Shown: positions 11,940-24,451, counted from the first letter of the stretch. The stretch: 64,000 nt of DNA from Callorhinus ursinus (GCF_003265705.1 NW_020313057.1:5378107-5442106), one strand, 5' to 3'. Translations and numbers: made by a program. The notes: a model not told the origin generated them from the letters alone.

Positions 11940-12380
11940 GCCCCTTCCCCACTCTTTTGTCAGGGTCCCTGCAGGAAATACATGGTTCCAGATACATGGA
12001 CATTGAACAGAATTTAATGAAGGGACCATTTATAAGGATGTGGGTTTAAGGAAGCCGACAGGGATGGGGGTGGTGATGATTACCTGCAGGGGTACCCTGC
12101 CTGGAGGGGTAGGGGGGTGATGATTACTAGAACCTGGAGGGAGAATTGTAGCTGGAGATAAGGCCGCCAGACAGGAGCAGAAGCCTTGGGGCAAGGGGAG
12201 CAGAGACCCCCACCTCCCTCCTTCTCCACTCACCATGATTTGTGGTACCCAACCCAACCAGGAGCCAGAGGGCAAGATTGGCCTTCCTGGGCACAGGCAG
12301 GGTGTAAAAGGATGGAAATGGGATCTGGAGGAGCAAATGGCATATCCAGCACACCCACGTTCTGCAAGGAGTTGAGTGAG
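11940..12380. repeat. Possible old LTR-like repeat
   Basis: The stretch with ACAGAATTTAATGAAGGGAC and TGGATCTGGAGGAGCAAATG-like text recalls a dispersed mammalian LTR-type repeat, but I cannot name it. Low confidence. Confidence 0.3.
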
Positions 12381-12699
12381 GGGTGAACAGGGATGCAAGG
12401 CGAGGAAGCCGAGAACAGAAGTGGGCTGGGTTCCTCAAAGAGAGAAAGGGTGAAAGATACCCAGAAGGAAAATAGGTCTGGTGGGAGAGAGGAGACAGGA
12501 AGAAGGAAGAGAAAGTAGAGTTGACAGTTCCCATGGGGAATGCTGGGTAGAGACTTCAGCAAGAAGAGACATCTAAAGAGGATTTACTGCATGAAGACCT
12601 AAAACTCCCTTCTCAGTGTCCTCAAGGGATCTCGAGTAAAGATACACTTTATGCTCAAGGCTTTTGTAGAATTGTGAGTGTGATGCCATGTCAGAGTAT

Positions 12700-13195
12700 A
12701 CTTAGGAGCAAGAAAGTCCAGTGTCACTTGACGGTAGACAGGCTAGCTGCCCCCAAACACGTGCACATCCCAATCCTGGAACCTGTGAATATGCCAGCTT
12801 ACATGGAAAAGGGGAGTTAAGTTTGCAGATGGAATTAAGGTTGCTAGTCAGCTGACCTTGCTGTAGGAAGGTTATCCTGGTTATCTGGGTGGGCCCAGTG
12901 GAATCACAGGGGCTCTTACTGGGGAAGAAGGGGGGCCGAAGAGTCAGTGTCACAGCTGTGTGATATGAGAATGACTCAGCCGGCCGGTGCTGGCTTACAA
13001 GATGGAAGCCGGCCACACGCCAGGGAGGCACAGCCTCTGGGGGTTGGAAAGCCCTCAGGACACCCTGGTCTTAGCCCGGTAAGACCCACTTCAGACTTCC
13101 AACCTCCAGGACTATAAGATAATATATGTGTGCTGTTTAATAAAGCTCCTGAATGTGTCGTAACTTGTTACAGTAGCAGTAAGAGACTAATACAT
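12700..13195 (+). repeat. ERVL-MaLR (MLT1-like) LTR
   Basis: Phrases GGAACCTGTGAATATG, TTATCTGGGTGGGCCCAGTG, TTCCAACCTCCAGGACTATA and the end AGAGACTAATACA match MLT1-type LTRs, read on the plus strand. Confidence 0.75.
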
Positions 13196-13949
13196 TTGGG
13201 TTTTATGAGTTTGGGGCAAAGTTAGGTAAATTTAGGGTAAAAATATGGAGCTGTTTGTAGTTACCGTAAGTACTGTATTTACAGCGAAACTTGTAAACTT
13301 GACTGATGAAGGCTTTGATTAACTACTAGACTCCTCGCTAGCCAAGAAGCACCCCAGCTCAAGCAGGCCAGGCCCCCCACCTTGCTCCCAGTGCTGCAGG
13401 AGATACGTTGTTCTTGGCACCTGGGTTCTCATGTAGCTGCTCTCATCCTGATTCCTTGATCGACGTGGTTTTCATTTTGTGTCTTCATCGGTCTCCTTTG
13501 AGAGACCAGGGCTGTGGCCCACTTCTGAGCCCTATGCTCTGTTTTTAGAGCTCTCCCTGGGGGCACTTTAATGCCCAATCCATCATGCAACCAGTCTTAC
13601 TGGGTTTGGGGAGCCTCTTTTTTGCCTGCATGAACTCTCAATCTGTTGGACATACAAATATAGCAAACTCATGCTGGAAAGGATTAAGAGATTGGCGCTC
13701 TGGCAGTAGACAAGACCCGCAGAGTAAACCCTCCAATTTTGGGTACCTGAAACAGCGATGCTTCTCCACATCAGCATTTCCACAGCTGAAAGAGGCACTT
13801 GCAGGCACGGCTGGCAAGGGTATAGAGCAGTTAAACAACTAACGAGGAGAATTTAGCAATATTTAATAAAACACAAACATGTCTTACTGGGCTGGAATCC
13901 ATATGTCGGAAGGGCTGCAGTCCCTGGGGTGGAGCAATCCAGCTTAGAT
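13196..13949. other. No gene recognised
   Basis: Contains an 85-codon frame at 13585-13842 of no recognisable family. TTACTGGG occurs at both 13598 and 13884, but this is too short to argue for an insertion. Confidence 0.3.
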
Positions 13950-14164
13950 CATTTTATTCTGAAGAAACGCCCCGCAGAATGCAAAACAACATACAGAAGA
14001 AAGGGTATTGATTGATACTGAAAACAACCAACTGGAAAAAAGACTGGCAGACTCTGGGAGCTGATGGCAAAGGATTTCCAAGCTCTACTGTTAAGTGAAG
14101 GAAGTAATGTGGAAAAGAATATGTGAAGCATGTTACCATTTGTGTACAAGAAGGTGGGGGTAAG

Positions 14165-14208
<44 letters not shown>

Positions 14209-14218
14209 NNNNNNNNNN

Positions 14219-14265
<47 letters not shown>

Positions 14266-14422
14266 GTTTTCACCAGAATCGCAGGAAAGATAAACCAGAA
14301 ACGAAGGAAAATGACTACCTGGAGGGCATAGGTGTGAACAGCATGGAAGGAAGAAGGATGAGGGGGACCGTGAACTTCTCTGAGGATTTTTTTGTGCAGT
14401 TCTGAATTTTGAACCATGTAAA
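13950..14422 (+). repeat. Old dispersed repeat with (GT)n microsatellite
   Basis: The text TGTTACCATTTGTGTACAAG followed by a (GT)n run and ending TTTTGAACCATGTAAATG resembles the 3' end of an old mammalian dispersed repeat (LINE-like), which I cannot name. Non-coding. Confidence 0.4.
14168..14260. repeat. (GT)n microsatellite containing an assembly gap
   Basis: Uninterrupted GT dinucleotides on both sides of ten N bases at 14209-14218. The true allele length is unknown; the gap is an artefact of assembling through the repeat. Confidence 0.97.
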
Positions 14423-14591
14423 TGTTTTATTTTACTTTACTTTTTAATTTAATTTTATTTTAAGGACACAAAGTCTGCTTTAAATATTTCTTTGGGAGGG
14501 AGGACACCACACTTCTCAATTAAGAGGAACATTTTTACAGTCTTGAGGTCTCTCTCTCTCTCTCTCTTTTTTTTTTTTTTTTTTACATTTA

Positions 14592-15472
14592 TCATGCCAT
14601 ACATTCACAGGGAATGGTTTCTGGAAGCTCAGGCTCTTTCTATCGGGTCTCACAAAATGTGCATCTCTGGGTGGGGCCGGTTGGTGCTTCAGCTGACCCC
14701 AGGTACCTTTCTCTTTGGCTTCCATCCGATCATTTTCCTTCACCCGCTTCAGGAAACTGTCTCTGCTCTTTGAATGCTTAATATGCCCAATACATACACT
14801 AACTCTCTTGGCAAGAATCTTGCCTTTAACTTGTTTGTTTATAACAATGCCAACAGCATGCTGGGTAACATTGTGGGGCATTCCTTTGTGAACAGTGCCA
14901 TTCCCTCGATGTCCACAATATCACCTTTCTTGTAGATTCTCATGTTCGTGGCCAAAGAAACAACTCCATGTTTTCTACAAGGCCTAGAGAAGGGGCACCT
15001 GGGTGGCTCCGTCGGTTAAGTGTCTGCCTTTGGCTCAGGTCACGCTCTCAGAGTCCTGGGATCCAGCCCCACATCAAGCTGTCTGTTCAGTGGGGAGTCT
15101 GCGTCTCCTTCTGCCTCTCCCTCTGTGTTCTCTCTCTCAAATAAGTAAAATTTTTTTAAGATTTTATTTATTTCTTTTGAGAGAGAGAGAGCGAAAGAGT
15201 GCGAGCGAGCCGGGGGATGGGCAGAGGGAGAGAGAATCCCCAGCAGACTCCAAGCTGAGTGCGGAGCCCGGTGTGGGGCTCCATCTCACGACTGGGAGTG
15301 AGCTCATGACCTGAGTGGAAATCAAGAGCCGGAGGCTTAACCGACTGAGCCACCCAGGAGCCCAATAAAGAAAATCGTTAAAAAAAAGTTTGTTTTGTTT
15401 TGTTTTGTTTTGTTTTAAAGGCCTAGAGAACAAAGAGTAGTTACCTCTCCTCTTTCTTTTTCTGTTGGTCAT
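14592..15472 (-). pseudogene. RPL21P: RPL21 processed retrocopy, split by SINE insertion
   Basis: Minus-strand, intron-less copy of the ribosomal protein L21 (eL21, large 60S subunit) mRNA. The start (MTNRKRKRRGNYSLFSRP) lies at 15472-15419. The frame resumes at 14991 after a SINE pair (14992-15417) and runs through [38 protein letters not shown] and [18 protein letters not shown] to a stop at 14592-14594. Defects seen: the SINE insertion, a one-base frameshift near 14893 in the GMGTV region, loss of about 11 codons after KGMPH, and a second shift near the C-terminus (E..IPCECMA frame). A T-run at 14568-14584 is the poly(A) tail. The parent protein has 160 residues. Non-functional. The SINE duplication AAGGCCTAGAGAA (14979-14991, 15418-15430) fits exactly into the coding sequence. 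Confidence 0.95.
14992..15417 (+). repeat. Nested CanSINE pair inside RPL21 retrocopy
   Basis: Outer plus-strand SINE begins at 14993 (GGGCACCTGGGTGGCTCCGT). A second SINE on the minus strand (about 15153-15363) sits in its A-rich tail, after which tail sequence and a (GTTTT)n run (15389-15416) continue. The outer element is flanked by the 13-bp duplication at 14979-14991 and 15418-15430. Order of events: RPL21 copy, then outer SINE, then inner SINE. Confidence 0.92.
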
Positions 15473-15526
15473 TTTGGCGAATTATTGGAAGATGGTGGTT
15501 CAGGTGGTTGAAGCTGAACCATGTAA

Positions 15527-16057
<531 letters not shown>

Positions 16058-17455
16058 AAAAATTAAAGATAAGAAAAAAAGTTGAACATTCACAGAAACA
16101 AAGGAATCTAGGCAGTTAGCAAATTGATGGCATGACCACACAGAGATGAGGATTGTCAGTAGCTCTTGAACCCTATGCTCTGACAATGGGATATGGTCTA
16201 AGGCAAAACAGACTAGCAGGAGGCTTATGCGTTCGGGTTGTACTTGATAGTAATATTAGCGTCATCACGCTGAAACTCTTCTCTGTATGTTGTAAGGCAC
16301 GGCAAATGAGTAAATGCACCGACTGTGTGGGGCGACCTCAGGCTCATGAGGTCAGAGGAGGGTGTTACATGGAACGGAGAAATGCTGTGCTCCTGGATTA
16401 GAATTGGAGGGCTCGGTATGAGCTCATGATTTCCCAGCTCTATCCGCTGTCAAAGATAAAGAGGGACGTTAGTTAAAGCTGTGAAAGTAGATTTTATGCC
16501 AGAACTACTGACAGTAGGGACAAGATCTGAGTCCCGTTCTGATTTGCACAGAGTAACTGGTGTTTTAAAGTGAGAATGAGACCGTGGGGAGGGGGACAGA
16601 GGGCTGCTCAAGTGAAAATTACAAAGGATCGGTCAGTGTCAGCGTGACTTAGGCCGGCTGTGCATGCTGGCGGGCAGTGATCAGAATCAGGATTCTGCCT
16701 CCCACGGAGACGGGCAGACGGAGACCCTCTCCAGCCTGCTGACTGCCTTCCAAAGGCATGCCCTTCAGAGCCCCAAGAAAGGCATTCCTGAGTTGTAGGA
16801 GATGCATACACAGCTCAAAGGGTCAGGGGAAGGATTCACAATCCCAAGCCCCTTTTAGCGAATGCTCTCGAAGACAGGGTGGTCAGTAGCCTATCTCCAA
16901 TGTTAGCTGGAATGAGCAGAATTCTCCTGGCAGTGTTGAACTTTCCAGGCAGGCTTATGAGGGAGGGGCCGGGGTCCTCCCAGGGACATAGTCTTAGCTA
17001 CTTGAAGTCATGCTGGAATTTGGTGTCTCTTAGCCTAGAGGTCTGGATGGGGTGGTTATGTTCAATTCTTACTGCTGAAAGTGACTTGAAGCAGGGTCAC
17101 TCCTGGACCAGAAGACATATTAGTCCTCAGATCTTGGTTTCTAAATACCATTCCCTTTAAAGCAAACAAGTCTCCTTGGCTAAATTGGTTGCTTCTAGAT
17201 TAGGGACAGGGAAAGTACAATGTGTTTGGAACATCTTGTCCAGAAAAACAGAAAGTCTCAAGGACCAGTGGGCAGGACCAGCTACGTAATTGGCAGGGCC
17301 CAGTGCAATGAAAATGCAGGCCCCTTGTTGAAAAATGACGAATAATGTCAGAATAGCAATAGCAGAACAGTGAGGCATGCAGGTGGCTTTTCTAAGAGCA
17401 AGGTCTTATGCAACCACCCAGGTCACACACCCGCGATGCTGACCCTGATAATGGA
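16058..17455. other. No gene recognised
   Basis: Unique or highly decayed sequence. A stretch near 17285-17450 (GGCAGGGCCCAGTGCAATGA...) recalls a DNA-transposon-type repeat, unnamed. Confidence 0.3.
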
Positions 17456-18510
17456 AGATGTGTTAGAAGTTCAGAGAAGCCAGCTTGAAGGGGCTCCTGC
17501 TGGTTAATTTTGGGACAATTTGAGCACCAAAGAACAACAATAATGGTGATGGGTTCTAAAACATGAAATCAGAAAAGAAGCCATGAGTTTATAGTGATAC
17601 CAAAAAGATGTGTATGCAAGGGAGGGAAAATTTTTATGAAGAATGTAGACAGAATGATAGAATTAGGGAAACTTTTTTTGCAGTCACCAATGTAACAATG
17701 ATGCTAAAACCATTGGATTAGAGATTGTTGAGGAAAAGGATATGCACCTAGGTGATGTCTGCCTTCATTACCCCAGAGGTTACTTATTAACTACCAACGG
17801 GGAAGGATGCTTTCACAATGGAGAGATCTGGCAGAATCCACCTTTACCAAGTGAACGATTCTGCATGGCTGACTATGAGACAGTATGTTAATCATGTGCC
17901 TCCTGATATGAATACCACGTAGTATTTTGCCCAAGACATTGAATATGAATCTGATCATGAGAAAGCAATCAAACAAGGCAACTGGCCTGAACCCTTACAA
18001 AATAAAAGAAAAAAAAAAAAAAAGCACCCCAGAGCTGTTCTGGATAAAAGGAAGATAAAGAAACATGAGAACCAAGTGAATCGCATGACTTTTAATGACC
18101 TAGATTGAAAAGGGGCTGTGGAAGACCTTCAGGGGACGACTCAGGAAACTGGGAGTTTGGACTGCAGATAATTCTGTGCATCAATGTTAAACTTCTTGGG
18201 TGTAATGATCGTGTAGGAAAATCTTTGTTTTTTGAAGATACATGCCAGCGGTTTTAAAATGAAATGCCCTGAGGTCTGCCACTTGGTTTCAGATGAAAGG
18301 GAGGGGAGAAGGGAAAGAGAGAGAGAGGAAGAGAGGGAGAGATTCAGAGGGAGAGAGAGAGAAGGAGGGAGGTGGGGAGAGGGATAGAGAAGGCAAATGT
18401 AGCAGAAGGCTGACAACTATGTGAATGTGGGCCAAGAGTATATAGCTATTATACTATTTTTTTTTCACTTTTCTATAGGACAGACATTCTAAAAAATAAG
18501 CTAAGGAGAA
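17456..18510 (+). repeat. Ancient L1 3' UTR fragment (sense)
   Basis: Text such as TGATACCAAAAAGATGTGTA, AATCTGATCATGAGAAAGCA and AATGTTAAACTTCTTGGGTG, followed by a GA-rich microsatellite (18299-18381) and GCAAATGTAGCAGAAGGCTG, is the 3' UTR of an old mammalian L1 read in sense orientation. The same layout recurs at 33.88-34.5 kb. Short open stretches near 17800-18000 look coding but belong to this repeat. Confidence 0.6.
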
Positions 18511-19436
18511 AAGTTTTCCTAGCTAAGGTCACATATCAAGGAGGAACAGAGTTCCTACCCCATCAAGGGCAGAAAGTCTCTCTAGCTTGATTGGCAGGAC
18601 CCTGAAGGGGCAGACATACCACCAGGCACATTAGTATAATTCGTGTGTGTCTCTGACCCGTGTGCCCAGCACCATCAGTCGTGGTGAGCAGAGCAGAGCT
18701 GATAGCAGACAGCAGTGTATGATGGGCACCCATCCCTAATGTGGACTAACGAGAAGAGCCGAGACTGGTATCGGTAGACCAGCTGGCTGAGCTTCCTTCT
18801 GTGTTCAGGTGCCAGTGCAGGCTTGGACAACTTTTTTGGATCTTATTTGAAAATTGGAGAAAATATGCCTGCTCTACTTATGCCACAGAGATTGAATACG
18901 ATAATGTATGAGAAAAACCATTCTTATTTCATAGATTTATTTTATAGATTATCTCACTGTATTTTATTTTATGGATTTAATTCTGGAAATAGAGGTTTTT
19001 AAGATATATATGAGCTCTTACAGATGTTTTTGCTATTTGTAGTCTTGTTATAATTTGTGTCTTATAAATACAGAATTCATGATCATTCTATTTCACACAA
19101 TTACCATCAAAAAAAGAAAAAAAAAAAAGCAGTGCATCCAAAATGGTAAAATCATCTGAGCTGCATTATTGAGTACTCCTGACAGGAGAGGACTTCTATT
19201 CTGAGTGGGCTTCCAGCTGCACATTTCAAACTTGTTTTTCCTCTTCACTACCTGTATCGTTTCGGGGCTGGGTACAGTCGACACATTCATATCATGATAT
19301 GCCTTCTGGGTGAATCAGCCTAATGGGCATCAGGGATATCCCTGGAAGCCACCCCCACACCAGGATGGCTAGCAATAACCATACATCCAATTGATTGTGA
19401 ATCACGTAGATCTACCCCGCCAAGCCCTGGCATCCC
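18511..19436. other. No gene; probable MIR at 18780-18910
   Basis: The 18780-18910 segment follows the order of a plus-strand MIR SINE (CCTTCTGTGTTCAGGTGCCA, then a GAAAATTGGAGAAAATATG block). The rest is unrecognised AT-rich DNA. Confidence 0.4.
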
Positions 19437-19453
19437 TGACTCAACTTCTCCTT

Positions 19454-19649
19454 TTTTTTTTTTTTTTAAGATTTTATTTATTTAGTTGAGAGAGAGCTCA
19501 TGCACGAGCAGGGGGAGGGGTAGAGGGAGAGGGAGAAGCACACTCCCCACCGAGCAGGGAGCCCGATGAAGGGCTTGATCCCAGGACCCTGAGACTGTGA
19601 CCTGAGCCAAAGGCAGACACTTAACTGACTGAGCCACCCAGGCGCCCCT
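19454..19649 (-). repeat. CanSINE with target-site duplication
   Basis: Minus-strand SINE with a 16-T run. Duplication TGACTCAACTTCTCCTT (19437-19453) and TGACTCTATTTCTCCTT (19650-19666), two mismatches. Confidence 0.93.
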
Positions 19650-19666
19650 TGACTCTATTTCTCCTT

Positions 19667-20990
19667 AGCTGGAATCCAAAATGTCAACAGCCATTCCAGT
19701 GGTATCTGTGCAAGGGGAAGTATGAGGGAGAGAAAATCCAAGAGGACAAAGACAATGGTATTAACGAATTCTAGTTAAAATATCTTACTTAAAAAAACAA
19801 AAAACAAGGAGAGTGAAGGACCAAGACAAGGGAGAGGGTTTATCAGCATTTGTGACATTAAAAAAGAGGTAGAGGTGTCCGTCGGGCAGTCAGAAATGTG
19901 GCTTTGGAGAGATGATGGATGGCAATGTAGAGAGGATGAAGTCATTTCACAATCATTGTGACTGGGAGAGTGGATGAGCTGCCACCAAAAGAAAGGGTGT
20001 AGAAGGAGAAGTGAACGAAGGGCGGAATGGTGGGTGATGCCTGCATTCCGTTGTGAGGTACCGGTGAGGAGACCACTGTAAAGTCTTGGGCCACCATGCT
20101 GATCACAGCCAAGGTCAGAAAGCTGTGAGGGACGAGCACAACCAAGTTGATCTGGGTTTTTGTCACTTATAGTGGAAAGGTTTTGATAATACATACATTT
20201 GATAACACATACATAATACATACATGGATGTAAACCCATGCTTATAGCTCTGATACAATTATAAAGTCAAAACATACTAGATGCTAGCAAAACTCCAAAA
20301 CTCATAAAGTAGAAATTACCATTCATTATGACAGATGGAATTGTCTTGCTGAAATAAAATCACTGCTATTGGTGTTAAAAGTAGAAAAATCTATTTATGT
20401 GGTCAAGACTTCACTTGTTGGTTTAGTTATTTTGATTTTGAGCATACGGCCCATTATTTGAGGAATTGTCATGATCTGTGTTGATATTTCTTCTCTTTTT
20501 AAAATAAATTTATTTGTTTATTTATTTTCTCTTTAACACAGTTTGTTTTACATCCCTTATCTGTTATTTAGAAGGAACACTCTAATAGTGCATCTCACAT
20601 GTGATGACAAGAGTATCATTTGGCAAAATTTATTCCTTGATTGTTCACTCTGCACATTAATGATGTGTGGTAAGTGGGTGTGTGTTTTCATCACGCAATC
20701 CTTATTGCGCATGGCTTACGGTGTGAATATGGAGCTGGATGCTGGGACACACACTTCTGAGTTCTGTGTGCTTGTACCATCATGTGGATTTCAGTGACTC
20801 AGTTCTCCCACCATTTTTCTCCCATCAAACTACTCCAATATCTTCACCTTGATAGTCTGGCTTCAAATGGCCTGCAAATACTTAACCATACAAAGAAAAG
20901 AACTAAAGATATAATTGTCAACTAAAATCGGGGATGGAGGGAAGCACGCAAGGGGGAAGAAAGGAGAGATCTACTGATTCATCACTGCTC
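19667..20990. other. No gene recognised
   Basis: AT-rich DNA with short anonymous frames only. The 154-codon minus-strand frame at 19775-20239 has no recognisable domain. Confidence 0.35.
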
Positions 20991-21059
20991 AAAAAAGGTG
21001 TCCATGCTGTCAAAAGGATGTATATGCCAGCCTTTCCATGTCAAAGGCTTTTTGGGAGA

Positions 21060-21515
21060 CAGTGTAATGTGATACAAGGAGCATATGGTTTTGCGAGTGA
21101 GACAACTCTGATTTTGATTGATGCTCTCACTAACTTTGACACTGGGAAGTTATTTAATTACTTGGTTTCTCAGCTGCAGGGTAGTGTCACAATGATTAAA
21201 TGAGGCCTTGTAGGGGCGCCTGGTGGCTCAGTTGGTTAAACGACTTTGTTTTAGCTCCGGTTGTGATCTCGTGGTCACAGGATTGAGCCCTGCGTCAGAC
21301 TCTGGGCTTAGTTCAGAGTCTGTTAGGGACTCTTTCTCCCTCTCCGTCTGCCCCTCCCCCTGCTTGCGCACACGTGCTCTCTCTCTCCCTCTCCCTCTAA
21401 AATAAATAAATAAATCTTAAAAAAAGAAAATGAGGTCTTGTAGCTGAAATGCCTGAAGCTGTGCCTGCTACGCAGTTGGTGTTCACTAATAGTAGTTATT
21501 ATCAGTTTTAGGCAT
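21060..21515 (+). repeat. MIR SINE, interrupted by CanSINE
   Basis: Plus-strand MIR order: GACAGTGTAATGTGATACAA, a tRNA-like head remnant, TTTCTCAGCTGCAGGGTAGT, then AATGATTAAATGAGG. After the SINE at 21214-21427 the MIR tail continues (GTTGGTGTTCACTAATAGTA). Confidence 0.65.
21214..21427 (+). repeat. CanSINE inserted in MIR
   Basis: Plus-strand SINE. Duplication AAATGAGGCCTTGTAG (21198-21213) and AAATGAGGTCTTGTAG (21428-21443), one mismatch. Confidence 0.94.
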
Positions 21516-21985
21516 TGAGCGGGACTAGAATAAATATGGAACTCAAAATGGTGGCCGGTTAGATAAGTAAGGCTCAGAGGTATGATGGGTTTGACCATAG
21601 AGAGGGCTGTGTCAATCAGACCAACTGAGCAAAGGGTGGGTGTTGACACCTCAGGCTACACAGACTTTATGTATCCAGATTACTGCCCGTTCTGAATTTT
21701 GACCTGCATTGTAACACCCCACTGTATTTGTCAAGAGAGTTGCACCTGTTCCAAATTGTCCAAAAACTTGGCATTAATCACAGCTTGTTTTGTAAATTTA
21801 TTATCATTTTGGGAAAATCTTTGGTACACAGTCCATTCTTGGGGATTAAAATGATTATTTCGTTTGTCTTTGAGGGTTATAATGCTTTTGGTCTTCTTTG
21901 GAGCTTCTCTTTATAGTCCTTCTTAAAGAACTAATTTCTATTCTTTGTTGTTTATCATTAGTCTAAAGAATTCAGTCCTAATCGT
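21516..21985. other. No gene recognised
   Basis: Nothing identifiable. Confidence 0.3.
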
Positions 21986-22195
21986 GTAGTAGCAGAGGTT
22001 CAGTTCAAGGAGACCTGGCTTCCATCCTTACCGTCACTTAGTTATTGTTTGATCTTTTTGAACACAGTTTCCTAAACCTGGCAGATTAGGAATAATCATG
22101 CCCACCTCCTCTGGGTTGGTATGAAGGATTAAATGAGATAATGTCTTGAAAGCTCTGGGCTGGTCATCAGCAGTATCAGTAACCTTAGTACCATT
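21986..22195 (+). repeat. MIR SINE
   Basis: Plus-strand MIR: TCAAGGAGACCTGGCTTCCA, then CACAGTTTCCTAAACCTGGC, TATGAAGGATTAAATGAGAT. Confidence 0.65.
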
Positions 22196-22309
22196 ATTCA
22201 TATCATCCCAACTCCTCCCATCCCAATTAAAGAGCTCTTTGCAAGATGAGCAGTTCTTTGGCATAAATATAGAATATTATATATGCAATATATATATATA
22301 TATATATTT

Positions 22310-22424
22310 ATATTTTATTTTATTTTTGTAAGTAAGTAATCTCTACACCCAGTGTAGGGATTGAACTCACAATCCCAGGATCAAGAGTCACACGCTCTAC
22401 TAACTGAGCCAGCCAGGCAGCCCC
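22310..22424 (-). repeat. Older short tRNA-Lys-like CanSINE
   Basis: Read on the minus strand the head matches tRNA-Lys closely (GGCTCAGTTAGTAGAGCGTG, then TGACTCTTGATC) and ends in an A-rich tail without the long CT block. Preceded by (TA)n at 22289-22308. Confidence 0.85.
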
Positions 22425-22864
22425 CCACCACCAAATATTTAGTTCATGTTGGGAAAATATTAAAAACTATAGTACCAGGCTGTGCCTTACCACATTTGAG
22501 AAAATCAGAGAGGAATTTTTAATGATAAGCTTACTTCATCCAAGATGAAGAGATACTAGAATTCCCAGGCAAGGGGGGAAAATCTGCCATTAACCTAAAT
22601 ATGTGATAATCATCAGAATTTCCTTTTTCCTGAGGAGTAGAGCTAAAACCTAAATGATTCCCACAGATTATCCACAAACACATTTACCGAGAGGCAGGAG
22701 GGTGCAGGAGAGTCATTAATGAGTCATACAATTTAAGTAAGTCACTGCCTCTGGCTTTCTTCTGTTTCCTTGCCATCAAGTGAGCTATTTATCCTTACTT
22801 TGGGAGGGAAGGGTGGTTGGGAATATGTGTAGGACATTTCTGTTATTGGTAGCCATTGGACATA
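22425..22864. other. No gene recognised
   Basis: Nothing identifiable. Confidence 0.3.
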
Positions 22865-23365
22865 TTCTGTATATGGTAGCCATTTTCCAAGATGGCCTCC
22901 AGTGATCCCTGCTTCTGGTGGTCACACCACTTTGTGGTACCTCCCATGGTACAGCAAAGTTGGTCTATGTGACCAATAGGATGCCACAGAAGTGAAGGTC
23001 ATCCACTTCCAAAGGTTAGAAGAGGTGCTACAGCTTCTCTCTTGGACTCTCTCTCACCAGTTGCTCTATCAAAAGCCTCATTGTGAGCAGCTCTGTGGAG
23101 ATGCCCGTGTGGTCAGGAACTGAAGCCTACTGCGAACCAGCCATGTGAGTGACCTTGGAAGCAGGCCCTCCATACCCAGTCAAGTCTCAGATGACTGCAG
23201 CCCCAGCTGACACCTGGAGTGCAAGCTTGTGAAGATCCGGAGCCCGAACCACCCAGCTGAGCTGCTCCCAGATGCCCGACCTATAGAAATCAAGATAATA
23301 AAAGGTCATTGTTTGAAAGATGCTAAGTTTAAAGTAATTTGTTTACAGCAATAGGTAACTAATCC
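22865..23365 (+). repeat. ERVL-MaLR (MLT1-like) LTR
   Basis: Ends GATGCTAAGTTTAAAGTAAT, CAGCAATAGGTAACTAATCC, the MLT1-type 3' end; upstream AAGATAATAAAAGGTCATTG supplies the poly(A) signal region. Confidence 0.65.
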
Positions 23366-23454
23366 AGGATGCTACTGGCTTTTTATAAGCAGAGCCCAGG
23401 ATGCTAGATGTCCTACAGTCTGTGCACAGGCCTGCTCAGTGAAAACTTGTCCTA

Positions 23455-23825
23455 CCTTCCCATAGACTGAATGTTTGTGTCCCCCACAAAATTCATATGT
23501 TGAAACCTAATCCCCAAGGTAATGGTATTTGAAAATGAGGACTTTTTGAAGTGATTGGGTCAGGAGGTGGGGGAGCCCTCAGGAATGGGGTTAGTGCCCT
23601 TATAAAAAGACCCAAAGAGCTTGCTCTTTGCCCTTCTGCCATTTGGAGGCATAGCGAGAAGACAATTGTCTGTGAACCAGGAAGTGGGCCTTCACTGGAC
23701 CATAAATCTGCCACTGCCTTAATCTTGGGCTTCCCAGCCTCCAGAACTGTGAGAAAGAGATGTTTACTGTTTAAGTCACACAGTCCGTGGTATTTTTATT
23801 GAAGCCATCCAAATGGACTAAGACA
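23455..23825 (+). repeat. ERVL-MaLR (MLT1/MST-like) LTR
   Basis: Phrases AATTCATATGTTGAAACCTA, GGGGTTAGTGCCCTTATAAA, CAGCCTCCAGAACTGTGAGA and AATGGACTAAGACAC in order. Second LTR close behind the one ending at 23365. Confidence 0.78.
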
Positions 23826-24213
23826 CACCCTCAATGTGGAACTCGGGTCTTTTCTCACACTGGTATGATCCTTCCGGGTTTGAAAAGCGTAGGACTGTAT
23901 CCATTCCTTTACTCAAAGCACAGCTCCCCTGGTACACTGGCCGGCCGCAGTTTTAACCTTTGCAGGCTTTTGCCAGATAAAACATATGGTAATTGAGTAC
24001 GCCTCATTCATTACCAACCAACAAAGCTCGGAGTTACGTCTCCCAAGTCCAAAAATGTACAAACAGTGAAGATGAAGATGAGAGTAATAAATGTGACTAA
24101 GGGAAACTGAAAGTTTTGATTTATGTGTGAAGATAAGACTACACAGATAAACGGTACAAATGATAAATAAGACCTAAAGATGAGAGATACGGAAACAAAG
24201 AGAAAAAAAAGAT
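23826..24213. other. No gene recognised
   Basis: Nothing identifiable. Confidence 0.3.
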
Positions 24214-24230
24214 GAAGGAAAAAGATTTTT

Positions 24231-24435
24231 TTTTTTAAGATTTTATTTATTTATTCATGAGAGACGGGGGTGGGGAGAGAGAGAGGGGGGGAGAGAGAGA
24301 GAGAGAGAGAAAGAAGCAGAGGGAGAAGCAGGCTCCCAAGGAGCAGGGAGCCCGATGCGGGACTTGATCCCAGGACCCTGGGATCATGACCTGAGCTGAA
24401 GGCAGACGCTTAACGACTGATCCACCCAGGCACCC
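24231..24435 (-). repeat. CanSINE with target-site duplication
   Basis: Minus-strand SINE with an expanded GA block. Duplication AAGGAAAAAGATTTTT (24215-24230) and AAGGAAGAAGATTTTT (24436-24451). Confidence 0.94.
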
Positions 24436-24451
24436 AAGGAAGAAGATTTTT

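Noticed and set aside
17780..18000. Stretch that looked like a processed pseudogene followed by an A-run
   Set aside because: Text before and after it matches the 3' UTR of an old L1 in sense orientation, so the coding look is accidental.
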